Shown: positions 15,035 through 22,908 of the stretch, in pieces
Layout: every line of letters begins with the position of its first letter
Numbering within the stretch: position 1 is the first letter of the stretch
Origin: Deltaproteobacteria bacterium
GTDB lineage: Bacteria; Desulfobacterota; Syntrophia; Syntrophales; Smithellaceae
Direction: 5' to 3'
Length of the DNA stretch: 26,500 bases
NCBI GenBank assembly: GCA_011046295.1
Contig: DSAV01000099.1
Span: forward strand, 1-26,500
Program-made: the position numbers and the translations under genes
The notes under the pieces: generated by a model
Seen by the model: only the letters and a program-made list of their open reading frames with translations
Told to the model about the DNA's origin: nothing
Databases searched by the model: none

Positions 15035-15896
15035 TTGATCAGGAAGCGCAATCGGGTGATTTTCTTTGCGGCCTGCCCGCGCACGCGGGAGACAAAGAAT
15101 GTCGGCATCTGTTTCTCATATGACGAGGCAAAAATCAGAAAGCTCTTCGAGCAAATCAGCCTGATTTCTTATCTGCATGACAAAGGATACACAAAAATAA
15201 AAATTGTGGCGGAAAAAGTTGGCGCTTTTACCTCCCGGCTGAGTGTTTACGATACAACGTCCGCGCCGGAGAATATTCTCATTGACACGCGTTTCAGTGA
15301 AACAGTTTTTACGCCGCACGCGGAATTCTGCGCCGTGCTTAATGAAAAAAGAGAGGCCTGCTCGTTTAACCTGATTGTCATCGAATGGCTGGAAACAATC
15401 AATCCGCGCGCGGATTTTAGCGCGCAGCGCCCGCAATTGCCGGGACAGAAAAAAACCGGGCCTGGGGGTGCTTGCTTATATCAAGAAATTTTTGCCGCTC
15501 TTGGGCGCAGACGCCGCCCGCGACGGATTCTTGAAAATCGCCGATCACGTGCATAACGCCATCATTTACGCGGACATTTTTATGTTTGTCAATCCGCAGC
15601 GCCAGGGATACCTGAACGCGCTGCATCGCGACATGGAAAAATATACTCTCAGCGATATCGCCTGGGGATTTTTAACGGAAACAATATACGATCAGAAAAC
15701 CGGCGTCGCGGAAAAACATATTCCCGCGGAACAGATTTTGCCATTGTCGGATAGATTAATGGAGCATTTCATTTCCCGAACATACGCGCGGGGCGTGCAG
15801 GCGGCTTACGAAAACAAATCATTTAGCTTTGATTATGATAAAATGCTCCTGCGCAAGACTGAATGGCTCAAAAGCAATAATCTGGAAGACGCATAG
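15035..15896 (+). pseudogene. Conserved protein of unknown function, broken by a frameshift in an A7 run
   Basis: Two overlapping frames make one protein of about 287 residues. The first (15035 onwards, from a TTG) reads VIFFAACPRTRE...VGICFSYDEAKIRKLFEQIS and continues to LPGQKK. The second takes over at the seven-A run 15449-15455 and runs to 15896 (PGLGVLAYIKKFLPLL...HVHNAIIYADIFMFVNPQ). Removing one A rejoins the segment QRPQLPGQKKPGLG, which I believe is a conserved motif of an uncharacterised deltaproteobacterial family. The true start is unclear: an ATG at 14975 is in the same frame but meets a stop at 15023, and it too is followed by an A7 run. Function is unknown. Either sequencing error, recent decay or slippage could explain the break. 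Confidence 0.65.
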
Positions 15897-15956
15897 AAGC
15901 AAATTTTTATTCATGGACGCGGAAAAACCATGTGATGATATTTCCCATAAAAATTG

Positions 15957-15984
15957 TTGCTTTCAGCGTCAAAAACCTTAATAA
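15957..15984 (+). promoter_or_regulatory. Possible promoter for the XRE-cupin regulator operon
   Basis: TTGCTT (15957-15962) and TAATAA (15979-15984) have a 16-bp spacer, about 68 bp before the ATG at 16053. Confidence 0.35.
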
Positions 15985-16052
15985 TCTGCATCGCCGGTTT
16001 TGTTCGTTAAGAGGGTATTTTTAACCAAAGTAGTTCATAAGGGCGCGCTGTT

Positions 16053-16595
16053 ATGGCAAAAGCAAAAATCATAAAAAAGTCCTTTGGCCAGGGCATAAAG
16101 GCTTATCGCGAAGAAAGAAAAATGAGCATCAAAGACCTGGCGCATGAAAGCGGATACCCCGCCAACCTTCTGGAAAAAGTGGAAAAAGATGAAATCACCC
16201 CACCGGTGGCGCTTGTGCTGCAGTTAAGCCGCACGCTCAAAGTGGATGTGGGAGCGCTTGATGACGATAAAAAATCTTCTTCCCGGGTAAAAAGCCAGAA
16301 AAAGCGCGCGGGCGCTTACGCCTACACGCACCTCACCAAAACAAGCTCGGATAAACATCTTGGCGCGTACCGTGTAACCATCGAACCGAAAACAGCGCAT
16401 GAAGGCGTTGAATATCATCATGACGGCGAAGAATTTATCTATGTATTAAAAGGCAGGCTTTCTATAACGGTAGGCAAAAACACCAGTGTTTTGGAACGAG
16501 GCGAATGCATTCATTTTAATTCAGCGCTGCATCACGCGCTCAGCAATCCTTCTGACGAAAAAGCGGAACTGCTAGTAGTTCTGTATATTCCCTGA
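16053..16595 (+). CDS. XRE-family transcriptional regulator with C-terminal cupin domain
   Basis: A 180-residue regulator. The N-terminal helix-turn-helix spans about residues 12-66 (GQGIKAYREERKMSIKDLAH, then NLLEKVEKDEITPPVALVLQLSRTLKV). A basic linker rich in Lys/Ser leads to a cupin domain (about 95-178) with EYHHDGEEFIYVLKGRLSIT and a terminal HFNSALHHAL. The His and Glu residues are where cupins bind metal or small ligands. Such fusions commonly sense a metabolite and control adjacent catabolic genes. The acyl-CoA dehydrogenase starts 11 bp downstream, so the regulator probably controls its own operon and perhaps the convergent acd-etf set. The ligand is unknown. Confidence 0.88.
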   Translation: MAKAKIIKKSFGQGIKAYREERKMSIKDLAHESGYPANLLEKVEKDEITPPVALVLQLSRTLKVDVGALDDDKKSSSRVKSQKKRAGAYAYTHLTKTSSDKHLGAYRVTIEPKTAHEGVEYHHDGEEFIYVLKGRLSITVGKNTSVLERGECIHFNSALHHALSNPSDEKAELLVVLYIP

Positions 16596-16606
16596 GAACG
16601 ATATCT

Positions 16607-17746
16607 ATGGCATTTGAACTTTCCAGCGAACAGCAAATGATCAGGCTCATGGCGCAAGACTTTGTCAAAAAAGAGCTTGAACCGATGGCGGCCGAATGGG
16701 ACAGGCAAGGCACGTTTCCCATGAACGCGGTAAAAAAGATGGGCGAGCTCGGCCTGCTTGGGATGATGGTACCGCAGGAGCTTGGCGGCTCGGGCGCGGG
16801 CGCCGTGGCCTACTCACTGGCACTGCAGGAGATTGCTTATGCGTGCGCGTCAAGCGCGGTCACCATGTCCGTTGCCAACCTGTCTTCGGAACCTCTGCTG
16901 AAATTCGGCACCAAAGAACAAAAAGAAAAATGGCTGACCAAATTGGCGGCAGGTTCCCTTCTAGGGGCATTCGCGTTGACGGAGCCGGGTGCCGGTTCCG
17001 ACCCCGGTTCGATGACAACCACGGCCGTATTAAAAAAAGATAAATACATACTAAATGGCTCAAAAGTATTTATCACGCACGGCCAACAAGCCGATTTAAT
17101 TAATCTCATCGCCCGCACCGGCCAGGAAAAAGGATCCAGAGGTCTTTCCGCTTTTATCGTGGAAAAAGGAACACCCGGTTTTAAAATAGGGACAAAAGAA
17201 GAAAAGCTGGGGCTGAGAGCCTCTAATACCGTGGAGCTTGTTTTTGAAGACTGTGAAATCCCGGTGAAAAATCTTCTGGGCAATCCCGGTGAAGGATTCA
17301 AAGTGGCCATGCTCGCGCTGGACAGCGGCAGAATCGGCATCGCCTCCCAGGCAGTGGGAATCGCCCGGGCCTGTCTGGATGAAGCGATTTCTTACACAAA
17401 AGAAAGGCGGCAATTCGGGAAATCCATCAATTCGTTTCAGGCAATACAGTTTATGATCGCGGATGCAGCGACTCAAATCGAAGCGGCTTCATGGCTGACG
17501 CTGGCCGCGGCGGACCGAAAAGACAGAGGGTTGAAATTTACCAAAGAAGCCTCAATGGCAAAATTGTTCGCATCAGAAACAGCCAACGCGGTTTCTTACA
17601 TGGCGCTTCAGGTACACGGCGGCTACGGCTACACGAAGGATTACAAGGTAGAACGTTTGTTTCGGGACGCGCGCGCCACAACATTATATGAAGGCACATC
17701 AGAAATTCAGCGCATAGTTATCGCCAGAGAAACGATAAACGAATAA
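16607..17746 (+). CDS. Acyl-CoA dehydrogenase (short/medium-chain type)
   Basis: A 379-residue FAD flavoenzyme of normal length that makes the alpha,beta double bond of an acyl-CoA and passes electrons to ETF. The two family signatures are ALTEPGAGSDPGSMTTTA, which lines the flavin and substrate, and the C-terminal LYEGTSEIQRIVIAR, whose first Glu (E362) matches the catalytic base of short/medium-chain members. QVHGGYGYTKDYKVERLFRD is also present. Chain-length or branched specificity cannot be read from the sequence. It is the second gene after the XRE-cupin regulator and faces the oppositely oriented acd2-etfBA cluster, with only 86 bp between the converging ends. Confidence 0.93.
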   Translation: MAFELSSEQQMIRLMAQDFVKKELEPMAAEWDRQGTFPMNAVKKMGELGLLGMMVPQELGGSGAGAVAYSLALQEIAYACASSAVTMSVANLSSEPLLKFGTKEQKEKWLTKLAAGSLLGAFALTEPGAGSDPGSMTTTAVLKKDKYILNGSKVFITHGQQADLINLIARTGQEKGSRGLSAFIVEKGTPGFKIGTKEEKLGLRASNTVELVFEDCEIPVKNLLGNPGEGFKVAMLALDSGRIGIASQAVGIARACLDEAISYTKERRQFGKSINSFQAIQFMIADAATQIEAASWLTLAAADRKDRGLKFTKEASMAKLFASETANAVSYMALQVHGGYGYTKDYKVERLFRDARATTLYEGTSEIQRIVIARETINE

Positions 17747-17832
17747 CGCGCGCTAAAAACATCCAGTAATATTTGTAATCAAAAGAATACGAACGGCGGA
17801 AAATAGAAAGCAACACCAGCTTCTCTGTTAGA

Positions 17833-18834
17833 TTATTCCCGGATGCGTTTTTTGAGTTCTTTGATCAGCGTATTGAGAACATCGCCCGCGTCGGCAACCA
17901 TGGCGACGTCGGCCATTTTCATCATTGTCGCCTGCGGATTTTTGTTGATAGCTACAATGAAATCCGCCTCGCCAAGACCCGCCGTGTGCTGAATCGCGCC
18001 GCTGATGCCGAAGGAAAAAAGAATTTTCGGTTTGATATGTTTTCCCGCCTGGCCGACCAGGGCCGCGTGATCCGCCCAGCCCGCGTAAACCACGGGACGC
18101 GTCGCGCCCACGCCGCCTCCTAAAATACGCGCCAGTTCATGGAGTTTGGCAAAATTATTTTTATTGCCCATGCCCCGGCCGCCGCAGACAATCACCTGCG
18201 CGTTTTCGATGGAATGTTCTTTTTCCGCGCAGCGTTCATACTCGATAAGCTTTACGCGCGGTTCGGGCAATCCCTTCATCAACGGCAGAAGCTCCACCTG
18301 TGCTTTGCGGCTGTTGTCGTGCGGAATTTCCTTGAACGTGCCGGGACGGACAGTCGCCATCTGCGGGCGGTGATATTCGGTGACGATTTCCGCCAGCATA
18401 TTACCGCCGAAAGAAGGGGCTATCTGTACGAGCAGCCCGTCTTCGGTAATTTCCAGCCCCACGCAATCAGCGGACAATCCCGTTTTCAGGCGCTTGGCCA
18501 GGCGCGGAGCAAATTCGCGCCCGAAATCGGTCGCGCCGATTAAAATAATTTCCGGATCGCGCTCGCGGACGAGATTTTCCATAATCGCCAGATAGCGCTC
18601 CGTGCTGTAGCTTTTGAGCGCCGCATCATCGATAGCGAGGATTCTGTCCGCGCCGTGCGCCGTGTATTCCATAATCCATTCGTCAATTTCATGGCCGAAA
18701 ACCAGAGCGCACACTTCCGCGTTGATGGATTTGGCCAGGTCCATCGCTTTGGAAATAAGCTGCAGCGTTACGCGGTTCTGGTAATAATTGCGGTAATCGC
18801 CGAAAACCCAGATGCTTTTCTTTTTATTTTCCAC
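17833..18834 (-). CDS. etfA: Electron transfer flavoprotein alpha subunit EtfA
   Basis: This is the FAD-carrying subunit of ETF, the electron acceptor for acyl-CoA dehydrogenases. The C-terminal FAD domain is plain: VIVCGGRGMGNKNNF, GGGVGATRPVVYAGW, FSFGISGAIQHTAGL and FIVAINKNPQATMMKMADVAM. The N-terminal domain begins SIWVFGDYRN. The GTG at 18834, which overlaps the EtfB stop by 11 bp and has a GGGA about 14 bp upstream, is preferred; an in-frame TTG at 18855 would add seven residues. The protein would be about 333 residues, as usual. It is the last gene of the acd2-etfB-etfA operon. Confidence 0.93.
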   Translation of the reverse strand: MENKKKSIWVFGDYRNYYQNRVTLQLISKAMDLAKSINAEVCALVFGHEIDEWIMEYTAHGADRILAIDDAALKSYSTERYLAIMENLVRERDPEIILIGATDFGREFAPRLAKRLKTGLSADCVGLEITEDGLLVQIAPSFGGNMLAEIVTEYHRPQMATVRPGTFKEIPHDNSRKAQVELLPLMKGLPEPRVKLIEYERCAEKEHSIENAQVIVCGGRGMGNKNNFAKLHELARILGGGVGATRPVVYAGWADHAALVGQAGKHIKPKILFSFGISGAIQHTAGLGEADFIVAINKNPQATMMKMADVAMVADAGDVLNTLIKELKKRIRE

Positions 18835-19660
18835 GCGTGCGTTCTTTCCCTTCAATCGATTTGCCGATTACCGTGCTGATTTTTCTTTCGTACTTGTTGA
18901 GAAAATCCGTGACGGCAACCGACGGATTACCCATAAAATAAACATTTTCCTTTTGAGTTTTTCTTAAAAAAACTCTGCGGACTTTAGTGCGCGAACTCTG
19001 GCCTTCACTTCGCGCTGACTCGATTTGCAGTAACTTATTATCCAAAACGGCAATCTGGTTTGTGCGGAATGCTTCTTCCAGTCCGGCAAGTTGCGTGTAA
19101 CGGGGCAGGTAATTTTCCATGGAAACCGTTACCAGGGCGGGACATTCCATCTCCAGCGTTTCGCGGAAATTATCCACCAGCCGGCGAACACGAAGCTTCC
19201 GGCCGTTGATTTCCAGCTTTTCTATATAAGCCACTGCCGGCAAGTCCAGGTTTTCCGCCAGCTGCGGCCCGACCTGCGCCGTTTCGCTGTCCGACGTGTA
19301 AGCTCCGCAAAGGACAATGTCAAAGTCAGGGCATTGTTTTTTTATCGCTGCGCTCAGAATTGATGATGTCGCATAGGTATCAGATCCGGCGAAAATCCTG
19401 TCACAGATCAGAATGGCGCTATCCGCTCCCATGGCCAGAGCCTCATAAAGAACAGACTTGGCTGCAGGAGGCCCCATGGTCATCGCGGTAATCCGCGCGC
19501 TGTTTTTTCCCTTGATTTGCAGCGCGGCTTCCAGGGCGTGCTTGCAGGCGGGATTCATCATGCCCGGCGCCAGGTCGCGCCTGAGCGTGCCGGTTTTTTC
19601 ATCCCAGGGCAGTTCCGTCACCATGGGAACCTGTTTTATACAAACGACGAGTTTTAACAT
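18824..19660 (-). CDS. etfB: Electron transfer flavoprotein beta subunit EtfB
   Basis: A 278-residue AMP/FAD-binding partner of EtfA. It begins MLKLVVCIKQVP at the ATG at 19660; the longer open frame to 19993 lies inside the preceding gene and is rejected. ETF landmarks are DEKTGTLRRDLAP...NPACKHALEAALQIK, AMTMGPPAAKSVLYEALAMG, CDRIFAGSDTYATSSILSAA and DIVLCGAYTSDSETAQVGPQ. The DRxFAGxDT segment and the TGTL stretch resemble the bifurcating-type EtfB found in anaerobes, so electron bifurcation or confurcation with NADH and ferredoxin is possible but not proven. The start lies 4 bp after the acyl-CoA dehydrogenase stop, and its stop overlaps etfA. Confidence 0.92.
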   Translation of the reverse strand: MLKLVVCIKQVPMVTELPWDEKTGTLRRDLAPGMMNPACKHALEAALQIKGKNSARITAMTMGPPAAKSVLYEALAMGADSAILICDRIFAGSDTYATSSILSAAIKKQCPDFDIVLCGAYTSDSETAQVGPQLAENLDLPAVAYIEKLEINGRKLRVRRLVDNFRETLEMECPALVTVSMENYLPRYTQLAGLEEAFRTNQIAVLDNKLLQIESARSEGQSSRTKVRRVFLRKTQKENVYFMGNPSVAVTDFLNKYERKISTVIGKSIEGKERTRGK

Positions 19661-19664
19661 TTTC

Positions 19665-20816
19665 CTATAAAAGCACTTTCGATAATATTGCTCTGGCAAT
19701 GACCATGCGCTGAATTTCGCTGGTGCCTTCATAAATTTCCGTGACTTTGGCGTCGCGGAAATATCTTTCCACATCGTATTCTTTGCTATAACCGTAACCG
19801 CCGTGAATCTGCACGGCCAGCGATGTTGTCTTGGACGCCACCGAACTGCAATACAGTTTGGCCATCGCCGCTTCACAGCCGTAAGGCTCGCCCGCGTCTT
19901 TGAGCTCGCAGGCGCGGTATAAAAGCAGGCGCGCCGCGGCCTGCTCGGTCGCCATATCGGCAATATAATTTTGAATTGTCTGCAGCGAGGCAATCGGCTT
20001 TTTAAACTGCTGTCTTTCTTTGGCGTATTTTACCGCCGCTTCAAAAGCGCCCTGCGCGATGCCTAGAGCCTGGGCCGCCACGCCGATGCGGCCGTTATCC
20101 AGCGTGTTCATGCCGATTTTCATGCCCATGCCCAGCTTGCCCAGAATATTTTCTTCCGGCACGCGGCAGTTTTCCAAAAAAAGCGAAGATACGGGATTGG
20201 CGCGCATGCCGCAAAGATCTTCCAACTCACCTCGTAAAAATCCTTCAAAAGAGCTTTCCACAATGAACACAGAGCTCTGCAGCCTTTCCTTTTCGGCGCT
20301 GGTCAGGGCGAAAATCAGCGATAAATCACAAACGCCTCCATTAGTTACGAATATCTTTGTTCCGTTTAATATATACTCTTCATTGTCCTTTACGGCGGTT
20401 GTTTCCACGGAACCCGCGTCAGAGCCGGCATTTGCTTCCGTAAGACTGAAAGCGCCAATCATCTCACCGCTGGCCAGTTTTGGCAGATACTTCTTTTGTT
20501 GTTGAGGCGAACCAAACTGCAGAAAAGGGAAAATGCCGACACCATTGTGCACGGTAACGCACAGGCCTACCGCCGCGCACACACGGGAAAGCTCTTCCAC
20601 CACAATTGCCGCGCTCACCGAGTCCAGCGCCGCGCCGCCGAATTCCTTTGGTACCTGCAGGCCGAAGTAATTAAGCTTTTTCATCTTATCAATGACATCT
20701 TGCGGAAAAGCCGCCCGTCGGTCTATTTCCGCCGCAATGGGTGCCAGTTCCGTCTCCGCGAAATGCCGTACGGAATCGCGGATGAGATTGTGCTTCTCAC
20801 AAGGATTATATTGCAA
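19665..20816 (-). CDS. Acyl-CoA dehydrogenase (second, operon-linked to etfBA)
   Basis: A 383-residue acyl-CoA dehydrogenase. Signatures are SLTEANAGSDAGSVETTA, QIHGGYGYSKEYDVERYFRD and EIYEGTSEIQRMVIAR with catalytic Glu363. The TTG at 20816 is the likely start because GGAG lies 7 bp upstream and MQYNPCEKHNLIRDSVRHF is a normal N-terminus; there is no earlier ATG. It lies immediately upstream of etfB, which suggests that this is the enzyme dedicated to this ETF, in the manner of bcd-etfBA operons. It differs substantially from the 16607-17746 paralogue, so different substrates are likely. Confidence 0.92.
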   Translation of the reverse strand: MQYNPCEKHNLIRDSVRHFAETELAPIAAEIDRRAAFPQDVIDKMKKLNYFGLQVPKEFGGAALDSVSAAIVVEELSRVCAAVGLCVTVHNGVGIFPFLQFGSPQQQKKYLPKLASGEMIGAFSLTEANAGSDAGSVETTAVKDNEEYILNGTKIFVTNGGVCDLSLIFALTSAEKERLQSSVFIVESSFEGFLRGELEDLCGMRANPVSSLFLENCRVPEENILGKLGMGMKIGMNTLDNGRIGVAAQALGIAQGAFEAAVKYAKERQQFKKPIASLQTIQNYIADMATEQAAARLLLYRACELKDAGEPYGCEAAMAKLYCSSVASKTTSLAVQIHGGYGYSKEYDVERYFRDAKVTEIYEGTSEIQRMVIARAILSKVLL

Positions 20817-20948
20817 AATAACACTCCGCAGAAATCTTTTTGTGGCTCAAATAACTTAAAATAGCCGCAAAATCAAGAAAATGAATGTAGTGCTGATTTA
20901 TTGCTTGAATCTGTCCGCGTACCGCCTTTACACCCCGCCAGTTAAAAA

Positions 20949-21263
20949 CTACTTTTGCTTAACCGCCCGGGCTTTATCTTCGTCTAAATAATAAAGGCCT
21001 TCCGGCGTTCTGCAAACAACATCGCTCATAACCAGCATTTCAAGCGCTTTAGGACGGTAATCGCGGTAACCTATTTTTAAATAATTAATTTTATCATAAG
21101 GCAAATCAACAGCTTTCTCTTCGCTCGTGGCACCTCGATACTCCAATTCTCGTATAATGCCGAGGCTTATCCGGTGTGTCCACCAGCCCGCTGCTATCAT
21201 CGCTAAAATAAAAACAATGACCAGGGCTGTAAGGCCGATAAAAATCTGCATGGATTCCGCCAT
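20949..21263 (-). CDS. Small single-pass membrane protein of unknown function
   Basis: A 104-residue protein. One N-terminal transmembrane helix (FIGLTALVIVFILAMIAAGW, about residues 8-27) is followed by a soluble, charged cytoplasmic domain (RELEYRGATSEEKAVDLPYDK and YYLDEDKARAVKQK). I do not recognise the family. The ATG at 21263 has GGGAG about 10 bp upstream, which supports translation. It is divergent from the lysine-rich fusion gene and stands alone. No signal peptide cleavage or metal motif is seen. Confidence 0.7.
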   Translation of the reverse strand: MAESMQIFIGLTALVIVFILAMIAAGWWTHRISLGIIRELEYRGATSEEKAVDLPYDKINYLKIGYRDYRPKALEMLVMSDVVCRTPEGLYYLDEDKARAVKQK

Positions 21264-21389
21264 AAATCAGGCTCCCGCTTACTGGTATTTTTTTCTTTTA
21301 GACGATTTGAACAATTCGGGCAAGAAATTTATTGTCCGGCGCCTCTTAAAACAAAAAAACAGGCGGGATTTTCACCTTATCATAAGCTA

Positions 21390-21417
21390 TTGCTTTTTTA
21401 GTTTTAATTGATATTAT
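21390..21417 (+). promoter_or_regulatory. Promoter for the lysine-rich tail-YbaK gene
   Basis: TTGCTT (21390-21395) and TATTAT (21412-21417) have a 16-bp spacer. Transcription would begin near 21424, which supports the ATG at 21451 and rules out the ATG at 21418 as the start. Confidence 0.5.
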
Positions 21418-21450
21418 ATGAACAAAATTTTTTCAGAGGGGGATATTTGT

Positions 21451-22287
21451 ATGAAGAAAGCAAAACCGGCAAAGAAAAAAGCGTCCGTCAAAAAAAGAAA
21501 GGCAGCAAAAAAAGCCAGCGCTCCCAAAAAGAAAAAAACAGCAGCAAAAAAAGTGAATGCCAAGAAAAAAGCCGTAAAAAAGACGCCAGCTAAAAAAAAG
21601 GCTAAAGCCACCAAGAAGCCCGTCAAAAAAGGTAAAGCAACAAAGAAGGCAAAAGTTGCCAAGAAAAAAGCCGCTCCTAAAAAGAAGAAAGTAATCAAAA
21701 AAACTGCTGCGAAAAAAGCTAAAATCGTGAAAAAAGCAGCTTCCCAAAAGGTCAAAGTGGCGAAAAAGGCGCTCGTGAAAAAACCGGCCGCTGCTAAACC
21801 TAAAGTCGAAAAAGTTTCCCTGCCGTCAACGCGCGCAATTGACGATTTACAAAGACAAATGGCCGTGTTTACAGTATGTTCCTGTCAGCTTGAGGGGCCG
21901 AGCACTACCGCGAAAGTGGCGGCGCAGCTGGGAGTTGATGAGCATTGCGTCATTAAGACAATGGTTTTGGAAGATGAATTCGGCAAACCCATGCTGGTTC
22001 TTATTCCCGGAGACCAAGAAATTTCTTTGGAAGAACTTGCCGCAACTATCGGCGCGCAGCAGGTTTCGCTTTGCAGCGCCGAATTAGCCGAAGTACACAC
22101 CGGTTATGAATCCGACGCCACGTCACCCTTCGGCATACAAAAAGTTATGCCGGTTTTTATGGAAAAATCTGTCGCCATGATGCCCGAAATTTATCTGGGT
22201 GCCGGTAAGCGCGGACTCTTTGCGAAAATGTCTCCCGATGAAGTCATTGATAAGCTCAAACCTTTCATGGTGAGTGTCACTAAATGA
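21451..22287 (+). CDS. Histone H1-like lysine-rich tail fused to a YbaK/ProX-type aminoacyl-tRNA deacylase domain
   Basis: A 278-residue two-part protein. Residues 1-121 are a disordered, histone-H1-like tail built of Lys/Ala/Pro/Val repeats such as KKAAPKKKK, KKTPAKKKA and KKVNAKKKA. Residues about 125-278 form a YbaK-type domain: VFTVCSCQLEG, CVIKTMVLEDE with K169 as the probable catalytic lysine, GYESDATSPFG matching the family's glycine-rich SPFG motif, and LGAGKRGL near the end. YbaK domains hydrolyse mischarged Cys-, Ala- or Pro-tRNA. Such tails bind DNA or RNA in other bacteria, for instance in Hc1-like proteins. The combination suggests a tRNA- or nucleoid-tethered deacylase. GAGGGGG precedes the ATG at 21451. 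Fusion as an assembly artefact is unlikely because the frame is continuous. Confidence 0.85.
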   Translation: MKKAKPAKKKASVKKRKAAKKASAPKKKKTAAKKVNAKKKAVKKTPAKKKAKATKKPVKKGKATKKAKVAKKKAAPKKKKVIKKTAAKKAKIVKKAASQKVKVAKKALVKKPAAAKPKVEKVSLPSTRAIDDLQRQMAVFTVCSCQLEGPSTTAKVAAQLGVDEHCVIKTMVLEDEFGKPMLVLIPGDQEISLEELAATIGAQQVSLCSAELAEVHTGYESDATSPFGIQKVMPVFMEKSVAMMPEIYLGAGKRGLFAKMSPDEVIDKLKPFMVSVTK

Positions 22288-22335
22288 CTCGCGGATAAAG
22301 ACCGAAGCGCGGGGCATGCCGAAGCCGGTAACATT

Positions 22336-22893
22336 ATGCAGGACAACGTTATCATCCGCTGTCTTAAATGCGGAACAAAAAATCGTATACCGCAGCAAAA
22401 ATTGCACGGTAGATCCAAATGCGGCAAGTGCGGCTCTCTTTTGGATGAACTCATTATCGCCTGCCTTAAATGCGGCACTAAAAACCGTTTATCCGAAGAG
22501 CGGCTGCATCAAAAACCCGTGTGCGGCAAGTGCCGCAGCCCTCTTGTCGTTTCGCAACAAAAGACGAAGCCCCTTGATGTAACGGACGGCTCATTTGCCC
22601 GCGAAGTACTGGCTTCAGAAATATCAGTTTTAGTCGATTGCTGGGCGCCATGGTGCGGCCCCTGCCGTACTTTAGCGCCCAGCATCGATGAACTCGCTTC
22701 CGATTACGCCAGCGGCGTTAAGGTAACCAAGCTCAATGTGGATGAAAACCCGCTTACCGCGTCGCAATACGGGATTCACAGTATTCCCACAATGCTTTTT
22801 TTTAAGGAGGGAAAGCTCGTGCAGCGGCTTACGGGTACCCTGCCAAAAGAAGAAATTGAAAAGTGCCTTTTATCGATAATAAAAACTAACTGA
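22336..22893 (+). CDS. Thioredoxin with two N-terminal zinc-ribbon modules (TrxC-like)
   Basis: A 185-residue protein. Two tandem zinc ribbons lie at the N-terminus: C9/C12 with C29/C32, and C43/C46 with C63/C66, each starting with a CLKCGTKNR motif, so they are a clear internal duplication. The thioredoxin domain follows from about residue 80, with the active site WAPWCGPC (WCGPC at 106-110) and the cis-proline SIPTMLFF. Known TrxC carries one ribbon and responds to oxidative stress; the double ribbon here is unusual. It probably reduces protein disulfides in the cytoplasm. It starts 48 bp after the YbaK fusion and runs close to the NUDIX gene, so the three may be co-transcribed. Confidence 0.9.
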   Translation: MQDNVIIRCLKCGTKNRIPQQKLHGRSKCGKCGSLLDELIIACLKCGTKNRLSEERLHQKPVCGKCRSPLVVSQQKTKPLDVTDGSFAREVLASEISVLVDCWAPWCGPCRTLAPSIDELASDYASGVKVTKLNVDENPLTASQYGIHSIPTMLFFKEGKLVQRLTGTLPKEEIEKCLLSIIKTN

Positions 22894-22908
22894 CCCGGAT
22901 TGTTCTTT

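Noticed and set aside
21414..21755. Minus-strand open frame of 113 codons rich in Phe/Ala, opposite the lysine-rich tail
   Set aside because: It is the mirror of Lys/Ala-rich codons, has no ribosome site, and the plus-strand frame is continuous into a conserved YbaK domain.
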